64,000 bases of DNA from Lepeophtheirus salmonis (Eukaryota > Arthropoda > Copepoda > Siphonostomatoida > Caligidae): assembly GCF_016086655.4 (NCBI RefSeq), contig NC_052143.2, positions 24,319,886 to 24,383,885 on the forward strand, in the 5' to 3' direction. The position numbers were made by a program, and so were the translations under genes. The notes beneath the pieces were generated by a model that made no database searches, was not told the origin of the DNA, and saw only the letters and a program-made list of their open reading frames with translations. This document shows positions 11,718 to 22,957 of the stretch, piece after piece (position 1 is the first letter of the stretch; each line of letters starts with the position of its first letter).

Positions 11718-12724
11718 GTGTCTGATTGATACTTTGTATATATTATGTTAATAACATGCATCTTCATTTCACTAGCTACAAATTTAGAAATACATTTTTA
11801 AGAAAAATCGAGTACAAAATGAGTTCACAAAGGAAATCTATTTTCCGAATAAGTAAATCAAATTTCATCAATGTGCAAATCCTTGAAGCCCAGTAACACA
11901 TTTATTTATTATTGTAGTTACTAGAACTGAAAATGCACAAAAAAAACTTGATTTTGTAGCTTTAAAAAACAACACAACAATGAAGTAACAAGCAGAAATA
12001 CATAATGATACGTGAGTGGATATATATCAGCTAAGTGCATTCATAATTATAATTCATAATGTTATGTAATTAAAAAATCATAATGATTGAGTGCAAACCT
12101 TTTGAATTGAATATATTGATAGTGTACGATTTATTATATGATTTTGATTAACCAATTTCCACTTCCTCTAACATGGCCTCTATTCAGAACTGAAGTGTCT
12201 ACGTATAACACAATAACAGCATTTTGTAATTGTTGTATTCATTTAGCATTCATTTTTCCATATACGACAATACTCTCTTCAAACCATTATTTACACTGAA
12301 ATATGTGCGCATGCCCAGTTTCCTATGGGGTTTTCTTTCTCAACTACTGAAAATTCGTTTACTACTAAAAAAATACTTCAGATGACATATAATGTGATTT
12401 GTATCTATATAACATGTACCAATAGTTGTCAAATGGGAATACCCGTACACCTTGGGGTACTCAAGGCGTCCGTAAGGGGTGGGCTGGAGGGGTTGTAGGC
12501 TTACAAATTAAGGAATTTTTGCTTTTTACTGTTATTTTTTTATTGTCATTCGGGTAAATGATGCAACAGAGCAAAAAATGTAATATTAAAAAAAATTTCA
12601 AAAATCCACATAGTATGAGCCGGGTCATGTCTTTCACTTGAGATAGCAGGCTAATGGAGATATTACGTTCGCTAAAGGCACATCCCTAGTAGCCTTGTAT
12701 CTTTGAACAACTGCATCTAAATAA
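11718..12724. other. Intergenic; contains one end of a GC-rich-tipped short element
   Basis: Mostly plain AT-rich sequence. At 12458-12497 a sequence like AAGGGGTGGGCTGGAGGGG matches (as its complement) the right tip of the element at 19479-20145, so this is probably a fragment of the same short transposon family. No gene is supported. Confidence 0.5.
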
Positions 12725-13285
12725 TTTATGATTATTTATCAATTTTCTTTAGATAGAGAATGTACATCATTACTTTAATATTATACATATATATTTTCAT
12801 AATAAAAAATCCCATCAATATAGCACGAAATCGATAATATATTAAGAATAAGTGGATATTATGTACTAAACAAGAAATGCTCATGTGAAAACATAAACTT
12901 ACAATAGGATCTTAATTTGTCATTTATCTTGAATATAGAGTTCTTTAGAACCGAAGATGATGTTTTGAATAAGCCTGTTGGCTTCTGATTTTTACTATTC
13001 TATTAGAGAGATTGATATATTTTAGTAGATATTTGAATAATACTCGGGAAATCAAATTTTCTGATGCATTCCCAGTTTCTATTGCCTTGAATAGTTTGAA
13101 ATGGTACAGTTCTATAACTAATAATAGAAAATATTTTGAAATTTCCACTCGCCTGACAACAATCATAATAACAAAATAGCATTTGGATGTCCAAAATTAA
13201 ACCGAATGAATAAATAAGATAAAAAAATTAAATAACGGAGAACTCATAAATAAGGAATGTAAATTTTGAAAAATATCATTAAAAG
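12725..13285 (-). repeat. Dispersed repeat R1, copy 2
   Basis: This is the inverted copy of 5262-5850. The pair encloses the piggyBac relic and the leucine-rich-repeat gene. Two short minus-strand open frames within it are not conserved in the other copy and I do not call them genes. Confidence 0.75.
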
Positions 13286-13932
13286 GAGGATTCTCGGCTC
13301 AATAAGTTTGGAAATTGCAATGCCATTCAGATTATTCCAACATAATTCTTTAAAAGTTAACAGGTCTGTTATATATTTTATAAAACAAATAATCACTTAA
13401 AAGTTCGAAATAACTATATAATTTGTTATTAATATATTTTTTTAGAGATCATTGTTCTTAGCTAGAGTAATATTCCAATAAGATGACACACAATTTAGTT
13501 GTTTAGAAGTGGATTACTAAATTAATACTTAAGGTAATTGTAATGATATGTTTCAATAGAAGTTAAGATGCCACTTATATTATTTTAAAACACATAATCA
13601 CTTAATAGTTCCATATAACTATTTATATGTAATAGCAGATGTCGCGGCAAATCGATCATTTTAGCATAATATTGCTATTTGCATTATACAAACCACGTTA
13701 GCATAATTAATGATTATAAGTTTGAATTTGTCCAATTTTCTCCTTTTGTCTATTAGCGCCAAAAGAGAGAAGAGTTCTAACTTCTAGCTATTAATGCAGG
13801 CCAGCAAAGGGATCATTCACTATGCATAAATATATAATCCCTTTTTCTCATTGAGTGCTATTTTGTCGCTATTGTCAGGAAGGAGTCAAATTTGCTTGTT
13901 TGAATTCAATTAAATAGTATTAATCTCATTAC
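13286..13932. other. Intergenic, nothing recognised
   Basis: AT-rich with no coding character. A partial internal duplication is visible: two segments near 13376-13420 and 13580-13625 share the pattern ATAATCACTTAAAAGTTC and similar words. Confidence 0.4.
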
Positions 13933-14972
13933 AATATTGGGCACGTTAATTAAAATCTCCTATCACCACTCTCTCTTTCTAATTATTCTTCCTTTTTTTT
14001 CTCACTTTCTTTCTATACCAAGAACTTTTTTCCCTAGGCTCAACTAAATATTCAATATGCTGTAACATAGAAAAGTATAGGTATAGGAAATTAACGAATT
14101 ATATACTACAAATTTTTTATTTTTCTAGTTTGAATTTGAATGAGTATGAATCAATGAAGTAGCTTTGGATTAATGATACTAATTTATATGTTTTCAATAT
14201 AGACCCAAGACATTTTTTAACGACCACTTCCACCACTCTGATAAAATAAAATAACAATTTAAGATATATTTATTGAAGTTTTATTGGATTCGTCGATCTC
14301 AACAACGCACCCAGGCCCATGAAACCTTACTTGATTTTTTTCGAAATATTTTTTACAAATTTCAAACAAAAAGTATACTAATCTACAACTGTACGTTTAG
14401 AAAGGCCGGTTTGGTTTTTAGTAGTAGAAACCGTTGATAATTTCGACCAATGATAAATGATCATATTAGAATGTTTAAAAGAAATGTGATTTTTTTAAAT
14501 TTTTTTTTTAAATTGAATATTTCTTTCCTACAAGATGCCCGAGAACGCATATACCAAAGAATGCCTGCACACAATACTTTCTAACAATTCCTGCCGCACG
14601 AACCATGGAAGGAGTCCTTGGGCTTGAAGCCATACAATTGCAGCTTCTTCGGATGCAAGAGTATTGAAAATATCTGTAAGCATGTTTTCTCTACTAAATT
14701 CACGAATAGATTGAGATTACGGGGAATTTCATTATAGTAATGACGGTTGGTGTACTTTAAAAGATCCAGATTATCATGTTAATAATTATCGTGGTGATGT
14801 ATTTATCTATTGTATGATTTTAATATGTTAGGTTGCTGTAGGATTAATATTTAGTTAAGTCTAGGTGAAAAAAAGTTTTTGCTATAGAAAGAGAGAGAGA
14901 GAAAAAAAAAGGAAGAATAATTAGAAAGAGAAAGTGGTGATGGTAGATTTTAGTAAACATACCCATAATATT
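13933..14972. mobile_element. ~1-kb element with ~90-bp terminal inverted repeats
   Basis: The left arm (about 13933-14020) contains ATTGGGCACGTTAA, CTATCACCACTCTCTC and AATTATTCTTCC. The right arm (about 14880-14972) has the complement of these in reverse order (GGAAGAATAATT, GAAAGTGGTGATGG, CATACCC). The arms are imperfect. The interior shows no intact frame; a less AT-rich patch at 14535-14670 could be a relic of coding sequence. I could not define a target duplication. It is probably a non-autonomous DNA element, although retroelement LTR remains in an inverted arrangement are possible because gag-like sequence begins 200 bp to the right. Confidence 0.5.
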
Positions 14973-15189
14973 TATCATATTCATTGTTGAGGGTTGCTTT
15001 TTACACACAAGGTTACCGAAGTAGGTTTCCGAATTATACAGTCTACTAATCTTTACATGGTCCTTCGAGCCGGATCTTGAGATCTACATTTGAGGATTAT
15101 TTTGGATTATAGGTTGGTTCCATGTGAATAGCAATTCTTTCATTCTAGTTGTGTTTTCAAGGGATTCGAATCTAATATTTTATCTACAT

Positions 15190-17010
15190 CTCGTTACTCC
15201 GTGTATAAGAAGGTGTTTGCGGATTGCCGAGTGGCTTTATTGAGGTTAAATGTCTTTCTTCGAAAAATGGATGATAATCTCCCCAACTCAAATGAAGCCA
15301 ATTCGGTGTTCGTTGCGAAGTTATTCATCGCAGAGCTCGCAAGAAATAGAATTAAGGCCGATGATGTCAGGACCCTCACAAACACTACATCCAGATACTG
15401 GTATAATATCGGCGATACACCCTCTACAATGGCCTTCATAGAAGCGTCTGATAAGTTGGAGGAACAGAAGCGGCGAATCCTCACCACCTAGATTTGAACC
15501 TACTCTCCCAAGGTCAACTCTCATCTACTAGCATCACAGTGGATAGTCAAAGGGAATCTGCTCTGCATTACGATGTAAGGAAAGTTATCGGACTAAAATT
15601 TTCAGGTGTAGGCCCTTCCACGGAAGTTCTCCGCCTTTACTTGTCTTAAAAAAGAAATGGGCTCAAATCAAGGTGGATATCAAAGCTAATTACGATGGAT
15701 GTTCACCAATAATTCTGTTTGAAAAGTTCAAGGACCGTTTGGAGGGCAAAGCACATCTCCTCGCTAATGAGGCCGCCTCGTATGAATTGGTCGTAGGGAG
15801 CTTGATCGAACTTATGAGAACAGTTTTAAATTAGCCAAGGCATACCTTGATGAAGTAAAGCGGGGCATGTCGATCCAAGACCTCCTAAAATCCTCTAAAA
15901 CCGCCATGTACCAGGTCTAACATATCCTTGAAGATACACAAACGCGGAGAGTTAACTCTCTTGATTTTTTACTGATAACTTATATAAATGAAATACTTCA
16001 TTTGAGAGCGGTCGTTGATTGGGTGGCTCTTCTTCTTGCAAAAGGAAGAGGAACAAAAACAAAAAGGGTTCAAGAAGGATCTGACACAGCTTGGAATCCG
16101 AGATTGATCCTCAATATAGAAGACTTTACTATTTGGCTGGAAGCTTATGCCACTGGGCATAAATACGACCCTGAAAAGGAGGAAGTAAAATCCATAATTC
16201 GTGTCTCAAAATCGAAAGGAGGATGCATTTTCCATGGAGATAGTCACTCCACCGAGACTTGTGCTAAATCATAAGCGCTTTCTCGATTGCAATGGAGGAA
16301 AGCTTTCATTAGTGTTAAGAAATGCGCCTTCTGTTTGGCTATGTTCAATGAGGAACATAGAAAGGAGTGCTTGGGTTCGTGTTTTTTTACTTTTTGTGTG
16401 GGGATTGTCACAACGTCGTTTTATGCGACAAAAATCCTAATAGGAAAACAACGAATCCCAAAGGAATTCTTCGGACGAGGAGGCTAGAGGGGGGTAGTGC
16501 ATCCAGTAGCAGAGATAAACGTCCTTTTATGACCAATTTACTTCAGGAACTACTTAAATCTCAGCAAGATATTAATAATCACCTAAAAAGTTTAATTATA
16601 TCTCGAGAGGGAAAAATCCTCAAAAAGATAAAGAAAATTATAATAATATTAATTTTAGAAATAAAAGTTCACGTAAAAATTATATAAATGACTCTTTATT
16701 TGATGTTCCATGTAAAGCGTTCAAATCTAATTACTACAATGAAAGTGTGGATAATATTTTAAGAATTATTAACAATAATTTTAAGAACAAAGCACAGAAA
16801 AATTCTGATTCTTTTACAATTTCAAACCTTGTTACTGGGGATGGTTTAAAACCTGCATTTTACAATAGTAATCTTAATGTTCAAAAGGTGTGAATATATC
16901 TAAGAAGTCCCATCATCTTCTGAATAAGAGAGATGAAATTAATATCAGTTATACCATTTATAATGCCATTTAAACTAATTCTTCCTTTATTATGGGAAGA
17001 CAAGTTTAAT
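15190..17010 (+). pseudogene. Decayed BEL/Pao-like retrotransposon gag region
   Basis: Plus-strand fragments in several frames follow the order of a BEL/Pao-type gag. The segment 15201-15491 is helical and charged. At about 15590-15830, AQIKVDIKANYDG, FEKFKDRLEGKAHLLANEAA and LVVGSLIELMR resemble the DUF1759 gag domain. At 16225-16440 there are spaced Cys/His clusters (CIFHGDSHSTETC, then KCAFCL and further on CGDCHNVVLC) like the zinc knuckles that follow that domain. Up to 16690 comes a polar linker. Further weak coding-like sequence continues to about 17010. Stops and frameshifts break it at least four times. Protease, reverse transcriptase and integrase are not recognisable, so it is truncated as well as mutated. 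Confidence 0.62.
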
Positions 17011-17260
17011 TGGGACGAAATCATTAAGTTTAAAGACTCTGCTAAAAGCGAACCCCTTGAAGGTGCAGGAAGGTGAAGGCACCAGCCAGGTTATTATAAA
17101 ATCCTTAGTAAAAGAAAATTCTGGAGCTTTTTTTTTATTACTGTGATTTTTCTCCCTTTAGAGGTTTTACCCATTTTTCCCCTCAAGGAAGTTTTTTATG
17201 GATAACTTTTCATTCTGATATATAGTTCTCATTCGTGAACAGCCGACAGAAATGCACAGA

Positions 17261-17480
17261 TAAAGTTAAATCATGTTGGAACCCCCCAGCAGTAGTCGGA
17301 CCTGCCCAAGGCCAGAAGGCTTACAACCTTCTGACCAGAGGTTCTATATGGGATTTACGACCCCATGGGATCCAAACTCCTTGATCTCGAGTACAGTTGA
17401 ATGAATTTCAACCCGGTTGAGACTCGGGATGCTGGAAGCTACAGCACAAGTAGGCGTTCCCCATTTACATATGCTCCGTT
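17261..17480. other. GC-richer block of unknown nature with small stem-loops
   Basis: In contrast to its surroundings this 220-bp block is close to balanced base composition. It has several short self-complementary pairs, for example AGAAGG/CCTTCT at 17317-17333 and CCCATGGGATCC at 17362-17373. It does not look like a tRNA or coding exon. It lies between the gag relic and repeat B, so it may belong to a retroelement. Confidence 0.35.
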
Positions 17481-17599
17481 TTGCAGACAAACATATCGAG
17501 AAAAGAAAATCACTTTATCTTTAAGAGTCTAAAATAATCTTCTACTGTTTTTTTAATGACAAAAGAGACTCAGTAGTAATAAAGAAATCAAGTGTGAGC

Positions 17600-17960
17600 T
17601 TGAAGTGTCCAGGTTATATAATTATCTGTCTATCACGAAGTCCAACTTATAAATGTGATTGAGATGAGTGATTTCTGCGTTATATACCTATATCAAGGAC
17701 ACTGAAGTACTCTTATTAATTAAATAGATTTCTTAGGCTAAGAGATGAAGCTGAGTTAACTTGGAAGAATTTCAATGAAAGAGCTGTGGATGGAAGAACT
17801 CTTTCTGCTCCTTACTGGGTCTTACAATCGCTTATTTTGTGGCTTTATGGAACTCCTTAGTTCTTATATGCAAAAGTATACGAAGATTCCGTAGAAGATC
17901 TGGAGAGAAGAATATATATTCAAATGACAATGATTAATCCTTATTTCAAGCTCCCTATAC
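17600..17960 (+). repeat. Repeat B, copy 1
   Basis: About 350 bp match 34440-34760 in the same orientation, with shared words such as GATTGAGAT, GGAACTC and TTCCGTAGAAGAT. A third copy in inverted orientation is at 42170-42613 plus 45907-45990. The family gave no protein match. Confidence 0.65.
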
Positions 17961-19478
17961 ACCAGATAACTCTTTACAGGCCCATAGTGAGTGAGGGATT
18001 CCAAACGACAGGCATTTAAGAGCAAATCCTCACAAAGTCAAATACTAGGGGTCAGGGGCAATTCAGCGGTGATTTCGTAGTCAGGCATTCCTTCCCACAC
18101 ATGCACTCTTCTATATTGATGAACACCGATCTCGAATTCGGGATCCTACTCTCTAGATGAATTACATTTCACACATTTTATTTTCTACCGCCTTCTTTTC
18201 TCTCTCTCTTCCTTTAAGCTATGACATGCAAATATATAGACTTTTCTTATGAGATCAATTCAAAAATGAGTTTTATCCTTGAAATATTGTAATGGCCTTA
18301 TCTCAAATTGACAACGATATAGATTGTTTTTGGGTAGGTTATTTAAAAAAAATTAAAGTTCAGACTTGCAGCTATCATATAAGATACTTCTAAACATTTT
18401 TATATATTCGTCTCGGAGCTATGAGTCTAGAATAAGCAACATCTATTTTCAACTCTGAACAATGATAACTGAGTTATAAGCATGATACATACATTTTAAA
18501 AATAGTTTTATATTTTTTTAACGTAAGACATAGAAATATATTTGCATAATTTATCCTTATCTTCAATAACAAGCGTTTAGAAGAGCTTTGAACCTTAAAA
18601 ATAATAATAAAATAGTATTTTTCTGAAGGCATTCAGGCTAACAAGGAAAAAATAAAACCATATTTGTGATCAGGGGATCAAACTCTACTTAACTGAGTAT
18701 TTGAAGCTCTAGTACTTTAAAAAAGTGTAATTTTGTCGGATAGTGTTATATAGTTATATAATGGTTGGAATGTTTTATCTTCCAATTATATTAACCATCT
18801 ATGACCATGATTGAACACTTGTGGCCCCGTTTTTTAAGCCCCCCCCACACCGTTTTTGTCTTTCTACAAATATATGTTACTATGCATTTTGTTAAAATCA
18901 GGTCTGTTACTAGGTTTTTGGTCTGAGGAGGGGGGGAGGTTTTTTTCCACAAATCTTTGACTATTTAACGAAAATGCAACATTGAACAAATATACTTTTT
19001 TTGGAAAAGCAAAATTTGCAAATAACCGTTTTTAACTGTATATATATTTGTATAGTCTAGATGTTTAATATGTTGTACTCAATAGTAAAGAAAGAAGATA
19101 TAAGAAGAATAATTTGTCATATGAAATTATTTCCGTCTCTCAAAAAGTTACTGGGGTAGATTCTCGTCTATTCGTTATCACAGCCCTGCGAGCGTTCTAG
19201 CTGGCAGGTTGAATTATCGACTCTCAATTTATTAGCCGGCTGATACCTATTTCTCCTTTCATCCTTAAAAACTCCTTTAAAAGAGATTATAAAGGAAAGA
19301 GGAGACAAGATAGTTAAAATAAAAAGTAAACAAAACTATGTATAGGATTCAATCAAATAATATAGAATATAAATATCGTTCGTAGAAAAGGGGGTCTTAA
19401 CTTTTTTTTTACGATGTACCACTTGTAAAATATTTGTTTAACCCTCTTACCTGTTCAAAGCATTTTTTGCTTTAGTGA
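17961..19478. other. Intergenic, mostly unrecognised
   Basis: No gene. Near 18830-18945 there are C-rich and G-rich runs on either side of a short AT-rich core, which suggests another fragment of the GC-tipped short elements described at 19479. Confidence 0.4.
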
Positions 19479-20145
19479 CAGGGGCGTTGAGAAGGGGGCT
19501 TAATTTTTGGACTTTTTTTGCGAAATAAATCCAAAAATTATTTTTTTTCGGAAAAAATTTCCAAAATTTAATTTTTTCCAAAAAAGAATTCAAAATATTA
19601 AATTTCAAAAAAAAAAAAAAAAAAAAAAAATCCAAAATCCAAAGTTATTCACAAAAAAAAAAATTGGGGAAAAAATCTCAAATATCTATAACTACTAACA
19701 AAAATTCAATTTTTTGTAAAAAAATTTCAACAATCCATATATATTCTCAACAAATTAAGTTTTTTTTTGGCAAAAATATTCAAAATCCACAAATGTTCAC
19801 GAAAAATTAATCTTTTTAAAAAAAAATTCAAATATTAAAATTTTTGGAGAAAAATTTAACAAATTAATTCACAAAAAATTAAGTTTTTTCGGAAAAAAAA
19901 TTCAAAATCTATTGCTGTTGACAATTCAATTATAAATTTTTTGAAAAGAAAAAAATTTCAACTATTACATTTTAGGGGAAAAATGTAAAAATCCATAGAT
20001 ATTCATAGAAAGTTAAATTAAATTTCAAATATTAAGTTTTAACAAAATTCAAATATTTCCTTTTCAGGTAGAAACAAAAGTTTCTTAATTTGGAAGGGCT
20101 AGAGCCCCTCCAGCCCACCCCTTGCAGAAGCCTCTGACTTATGTA
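19479..20145. mobile_element. AT-rich short element with GC-rich inverted tips (family W), copy 1
   Basis: The left tip reads CAGGGGCGTTGAGAAGGGGG and the right tip, read on the other strand, TCAGAGGCTTCTGCAAGGGG. The ~620-bp core is almost pure A/T and made of degenerate repeats of about 60-75 bp on the pattern AAATTTTT-CAAAAAATTAA with a dip such as TCCATAGATATTC between units. The G-rich tips resemble terminal inverted repeats of hAT-type short elements; assignment to hAT is inference. Open frames in the homopolymer tracts are not genes. Confidence 0.6.
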
Positions 20146-21336
20146 CCACTTGTAACATTTTTTTTCAAAATCTCAAGTGCCCCTGGAGTGGCTTCAAGTA
20201 CCACAAGGGGTACGCGTACCCCATTTTAGAACCACTCTCGTAGATGATTAGGGCTATAACTTTTATAATTTTTTAAAACACAATTTTAATTAAGACTACG
20301 ATTTTTATTAATAGTTTATCTTTGTCGTTTATTTTAAAGAAAAATATATAACCCTGTCCGAAACGCTGACATATATTAAATTACATTTGATGAATCTTAG
20401 TAAAAAGACGTGGGAACTATGCACTGTGGAAGAGATAAAAATTGTCAAGTGCATATACTGAATTTTAGACTAATCAGAATTAGAGGTAAGAAAAAGGATT
20501 TTTGATTGATATATATGACGCCTCTTTCCCGAATAGTTTCTTTAAAATATATATGTACTTAGTAATGTCGGGAAGTGACTCCATAAAAAGTTTTAACAAA
20601 TTTATTAATATATATATATACGTAATTAATGTCGTTTATTATAACCGTAATTAAAGAAGTCAAATGGGACAAATCTCAAAGATTTGGTTCCGTTCATTTT
20701 ACAGCTCTAAACTAATTAACTTTGCGTTGATGTTGCTAATATTGATCGAGTTACGTATTATAAGCTTTACTGAAAAATGACGTCATAATAATGAAATCCC
20801 TACGCAACCTTTTCATGGTATACCTTAGTTATTGTATCGGCCAAATAGTCATAGTGTTACATTATTAAATACTTATTAACATAATATAATAATTAATAAA
20901 ATAATAATATACTTGACTTACTTATTTCAATTACTGTTAGTGAATATGTTATGCGATTGTTTCTTCGTAAAAGTGAGCTGTGATTTGATTTTCTGAAGAT
21001 ATTCAATTCTACATAAAAACTTCCACTTCGACGGGAGTACTCCTACACTAAGACTTAACTTTATGTAATTTTTAATACTATGTAAAAAAAACATGATTTC
21101 CTTATCATTTACCGCATTTAATCATAGTAATTTGATGATACTGAACTCTGTTTCGTGTATCATATTTATTAAACGTTGATGATATTATATTGTAAAATAG
21201 TGATTATAAGCTTGAAATATTGTTTGTATTTGCATTTGCGTATATATTTATAAACTTAATTAATGTAGTTGTTTTATTGCACTTCTGACTAATTGTCGAA
21301 AAATAATTTTTATGCTTGATCAATTATTTTGTAAAA
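20146..21336. other. Upstream region of the P2X gene
   Basis: AT-rich, with no gene or repeat recognised. The promoter of the P2X receptor gene should be in its last part, but I cannot point to a specific site. Confidence 0.45.
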
Positions 21337-22758
21337 ATGTGCTCTTTAACTATTGGGAGTTTCCTCAGTGGTCTTTGTTTTGAATACGATACAGTTAAAG
21401 TTGTTCGAATTGAATCGAAATATGCTGGTATCCTCTCAAGATTGGTACAAATATTTATAATTTCTTATGTGATTGGCTATGTACTTCTATATCAAAAGGG
21501 TAAGCATTATATTACTATTATAATAACTTCCAGATTAATTATTCTCCAATTAAATTGGTATAGGTTATCAGAAGTTTGACAGTGTGCATTCTTCAATTAA
21601 TACTAAAGTTAAAGGAGTATTGGTAACAAATTACTCTGACGATGAATTTTCTAATTACGTTGTCCATCATCATTATAAATCTTTATACAATAAAATATGG
21701 GATGTCAACGACTATGTCATTCCTGCCAAAGAAAATGGAGTATTTTTTGTTGTAACCAATGTAATAATTACTCCAAATCAAACTCAATCTACATGTAAAG
21801 AATTATATTCTGTGCCAGGAGCTAAATGCCAATCTGATCAGGATTGTCCTTCTGGAAAAAATCTAGGTATTTACATATTTTAATAATGGAATTTACAACC
21901 TAAAATGTATTTCAGGTCCGAAAGGGCATGGCATATTAACTGGTAAATGTCAAGATTCAATATGTCTTATTAATGCATGGTGCCCTGTGGAAAATGATTC
22001 AATTTTTCCTCTAAAAAATAATATGGCTATATTAAATCAATCAAGAAATTTAACTGTTCTCATTAAGAACTTCATTCAATTTCCTTATTATAAGTTGCAT
22101 ACAACAAATATACTTCCCAACAGTAATACATCATACTTGAAAAGTTGTCTATACAATGAAGAAACGGATCCGTACTGTCCAATATTCAAATTAGATTACA
22201 TTGTCAATAAAGCTGGATATAAATATGAAGATATATCGATGCATGGATGCAGTATAGTGATTGGTAAATCATAATATTTTGTTATGTCTAAAGTTAATAT
22301 AGCTTCTAAACGTAGGAATTAATTGGGAATGTGACTTGGATAAGGATTTTATGTCGAATTGTCGTCCAATATATTCCTTCAATCGTCTAGATAATCCATA
22401 CTCAAAAATTGATCCAGGTTGGAACTATCGTTATTCCAATTATTACTCAGAGAATCGAAGAACATTACACAAAGTATTTGGAATTAATTTCAGAGTTGAA
22501 GTAATGGGAAGAGCTGGACAATTCAATATTATTCCAACGTTTTTAAACGTTGGTGCAGGATTAGCTACTCTGGGTGTAGCAACTGTGATTTGTGATGCAT
22601 TTATACTCTATGTATCGAAGGATAAACATCTTTACCGAATAAAGAAATTTTTAAATGTAAAAAGATCAAATGGGATGCATCAGGACTTGTATGATACTTA
22701 TGATTCTGATGATAATTTAGATGAGCGATCCGTGATCATTACCCATGATAGTGTCTAA
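21337..22758 (+). CDS. P2RX: P2X purinoceptor (ATP-gated cation channel)
   Basis: Exons 21337-21499, 21564-21866, 21916-22263 and 22316-22758 have matching phase-1 junctions and give 418 residues. P2X receptors are trimeric plasma-membrane channels opened by extracellular ATP. The cytoplasmic start has CFEYDTVKVVRI with the conserved phosphorylation-type T-x-K. TM1 is near residues 32-52. Ectodomain landmarks are the ATP-contact lysines in TKVKGV, IWDVNDYVIPA, TNVIITPNQTQ, INAWCPVE, YLKSCLYN and DPYCPIF, WNYR (for the usual NFR) and the lysine in TLHKVFGI. TM2 is FLNVGAGLATLGVATVICDA. Ten conserved Cys are present plus one extra (in SMHGCSIV). The usual Lys four residues after the TM2-end Tyr is Asp here. 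I start at ATG 21337, not at an upstream TTG in frame. A ~330-residue ectodomain fits the family. Confidence 0.96.
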
Positions 22759-22957
22759 GTTAAGATTAACAGTATTATTTCGGTTGTGCAATCAATAAAA
22801 TAATTAACGAATTTCCTTACTTTAAATAATACGTTTAGTATTAATAACATGTTTTTTGACAAATAAATTATTTTGTTTATTAAAAGAAATTTATCATACT
22901 AAACACTTTAAACTAAAATAACAAATAAAACTCAGTATGACAAAACAAATAATTAAT
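22759..22957. terminator. Convergent 3' ends of P2RX and SLC35A
   Basis: The 199-bp AT-rich gap between two converging stop codons contains several AATAAA-like words (for example AATCAATAAAATAATT at about 22789 on the plus strand). It must hold both polyadenylation sites. Confidence 0.5.

Noticed and set aside
15194..15524. Open frames on the minus strand over the gag relic
   Set aside because: They are antisense shadows of the gag-like frame at 15201-15491 and show no protein character of their own.
19447..19698. Open frames on both strands rich in Phe and Lys
   Set aside because: They arise from homopolymer A/T tracts in the AT-rich element core.
21316..21336. Earlier in-frame start for the P2X receptor
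   Set aside because: The upstream frame opens with TTG, not ATG; ATG 21337 gives the normal short cytoplasmic N-terminus.
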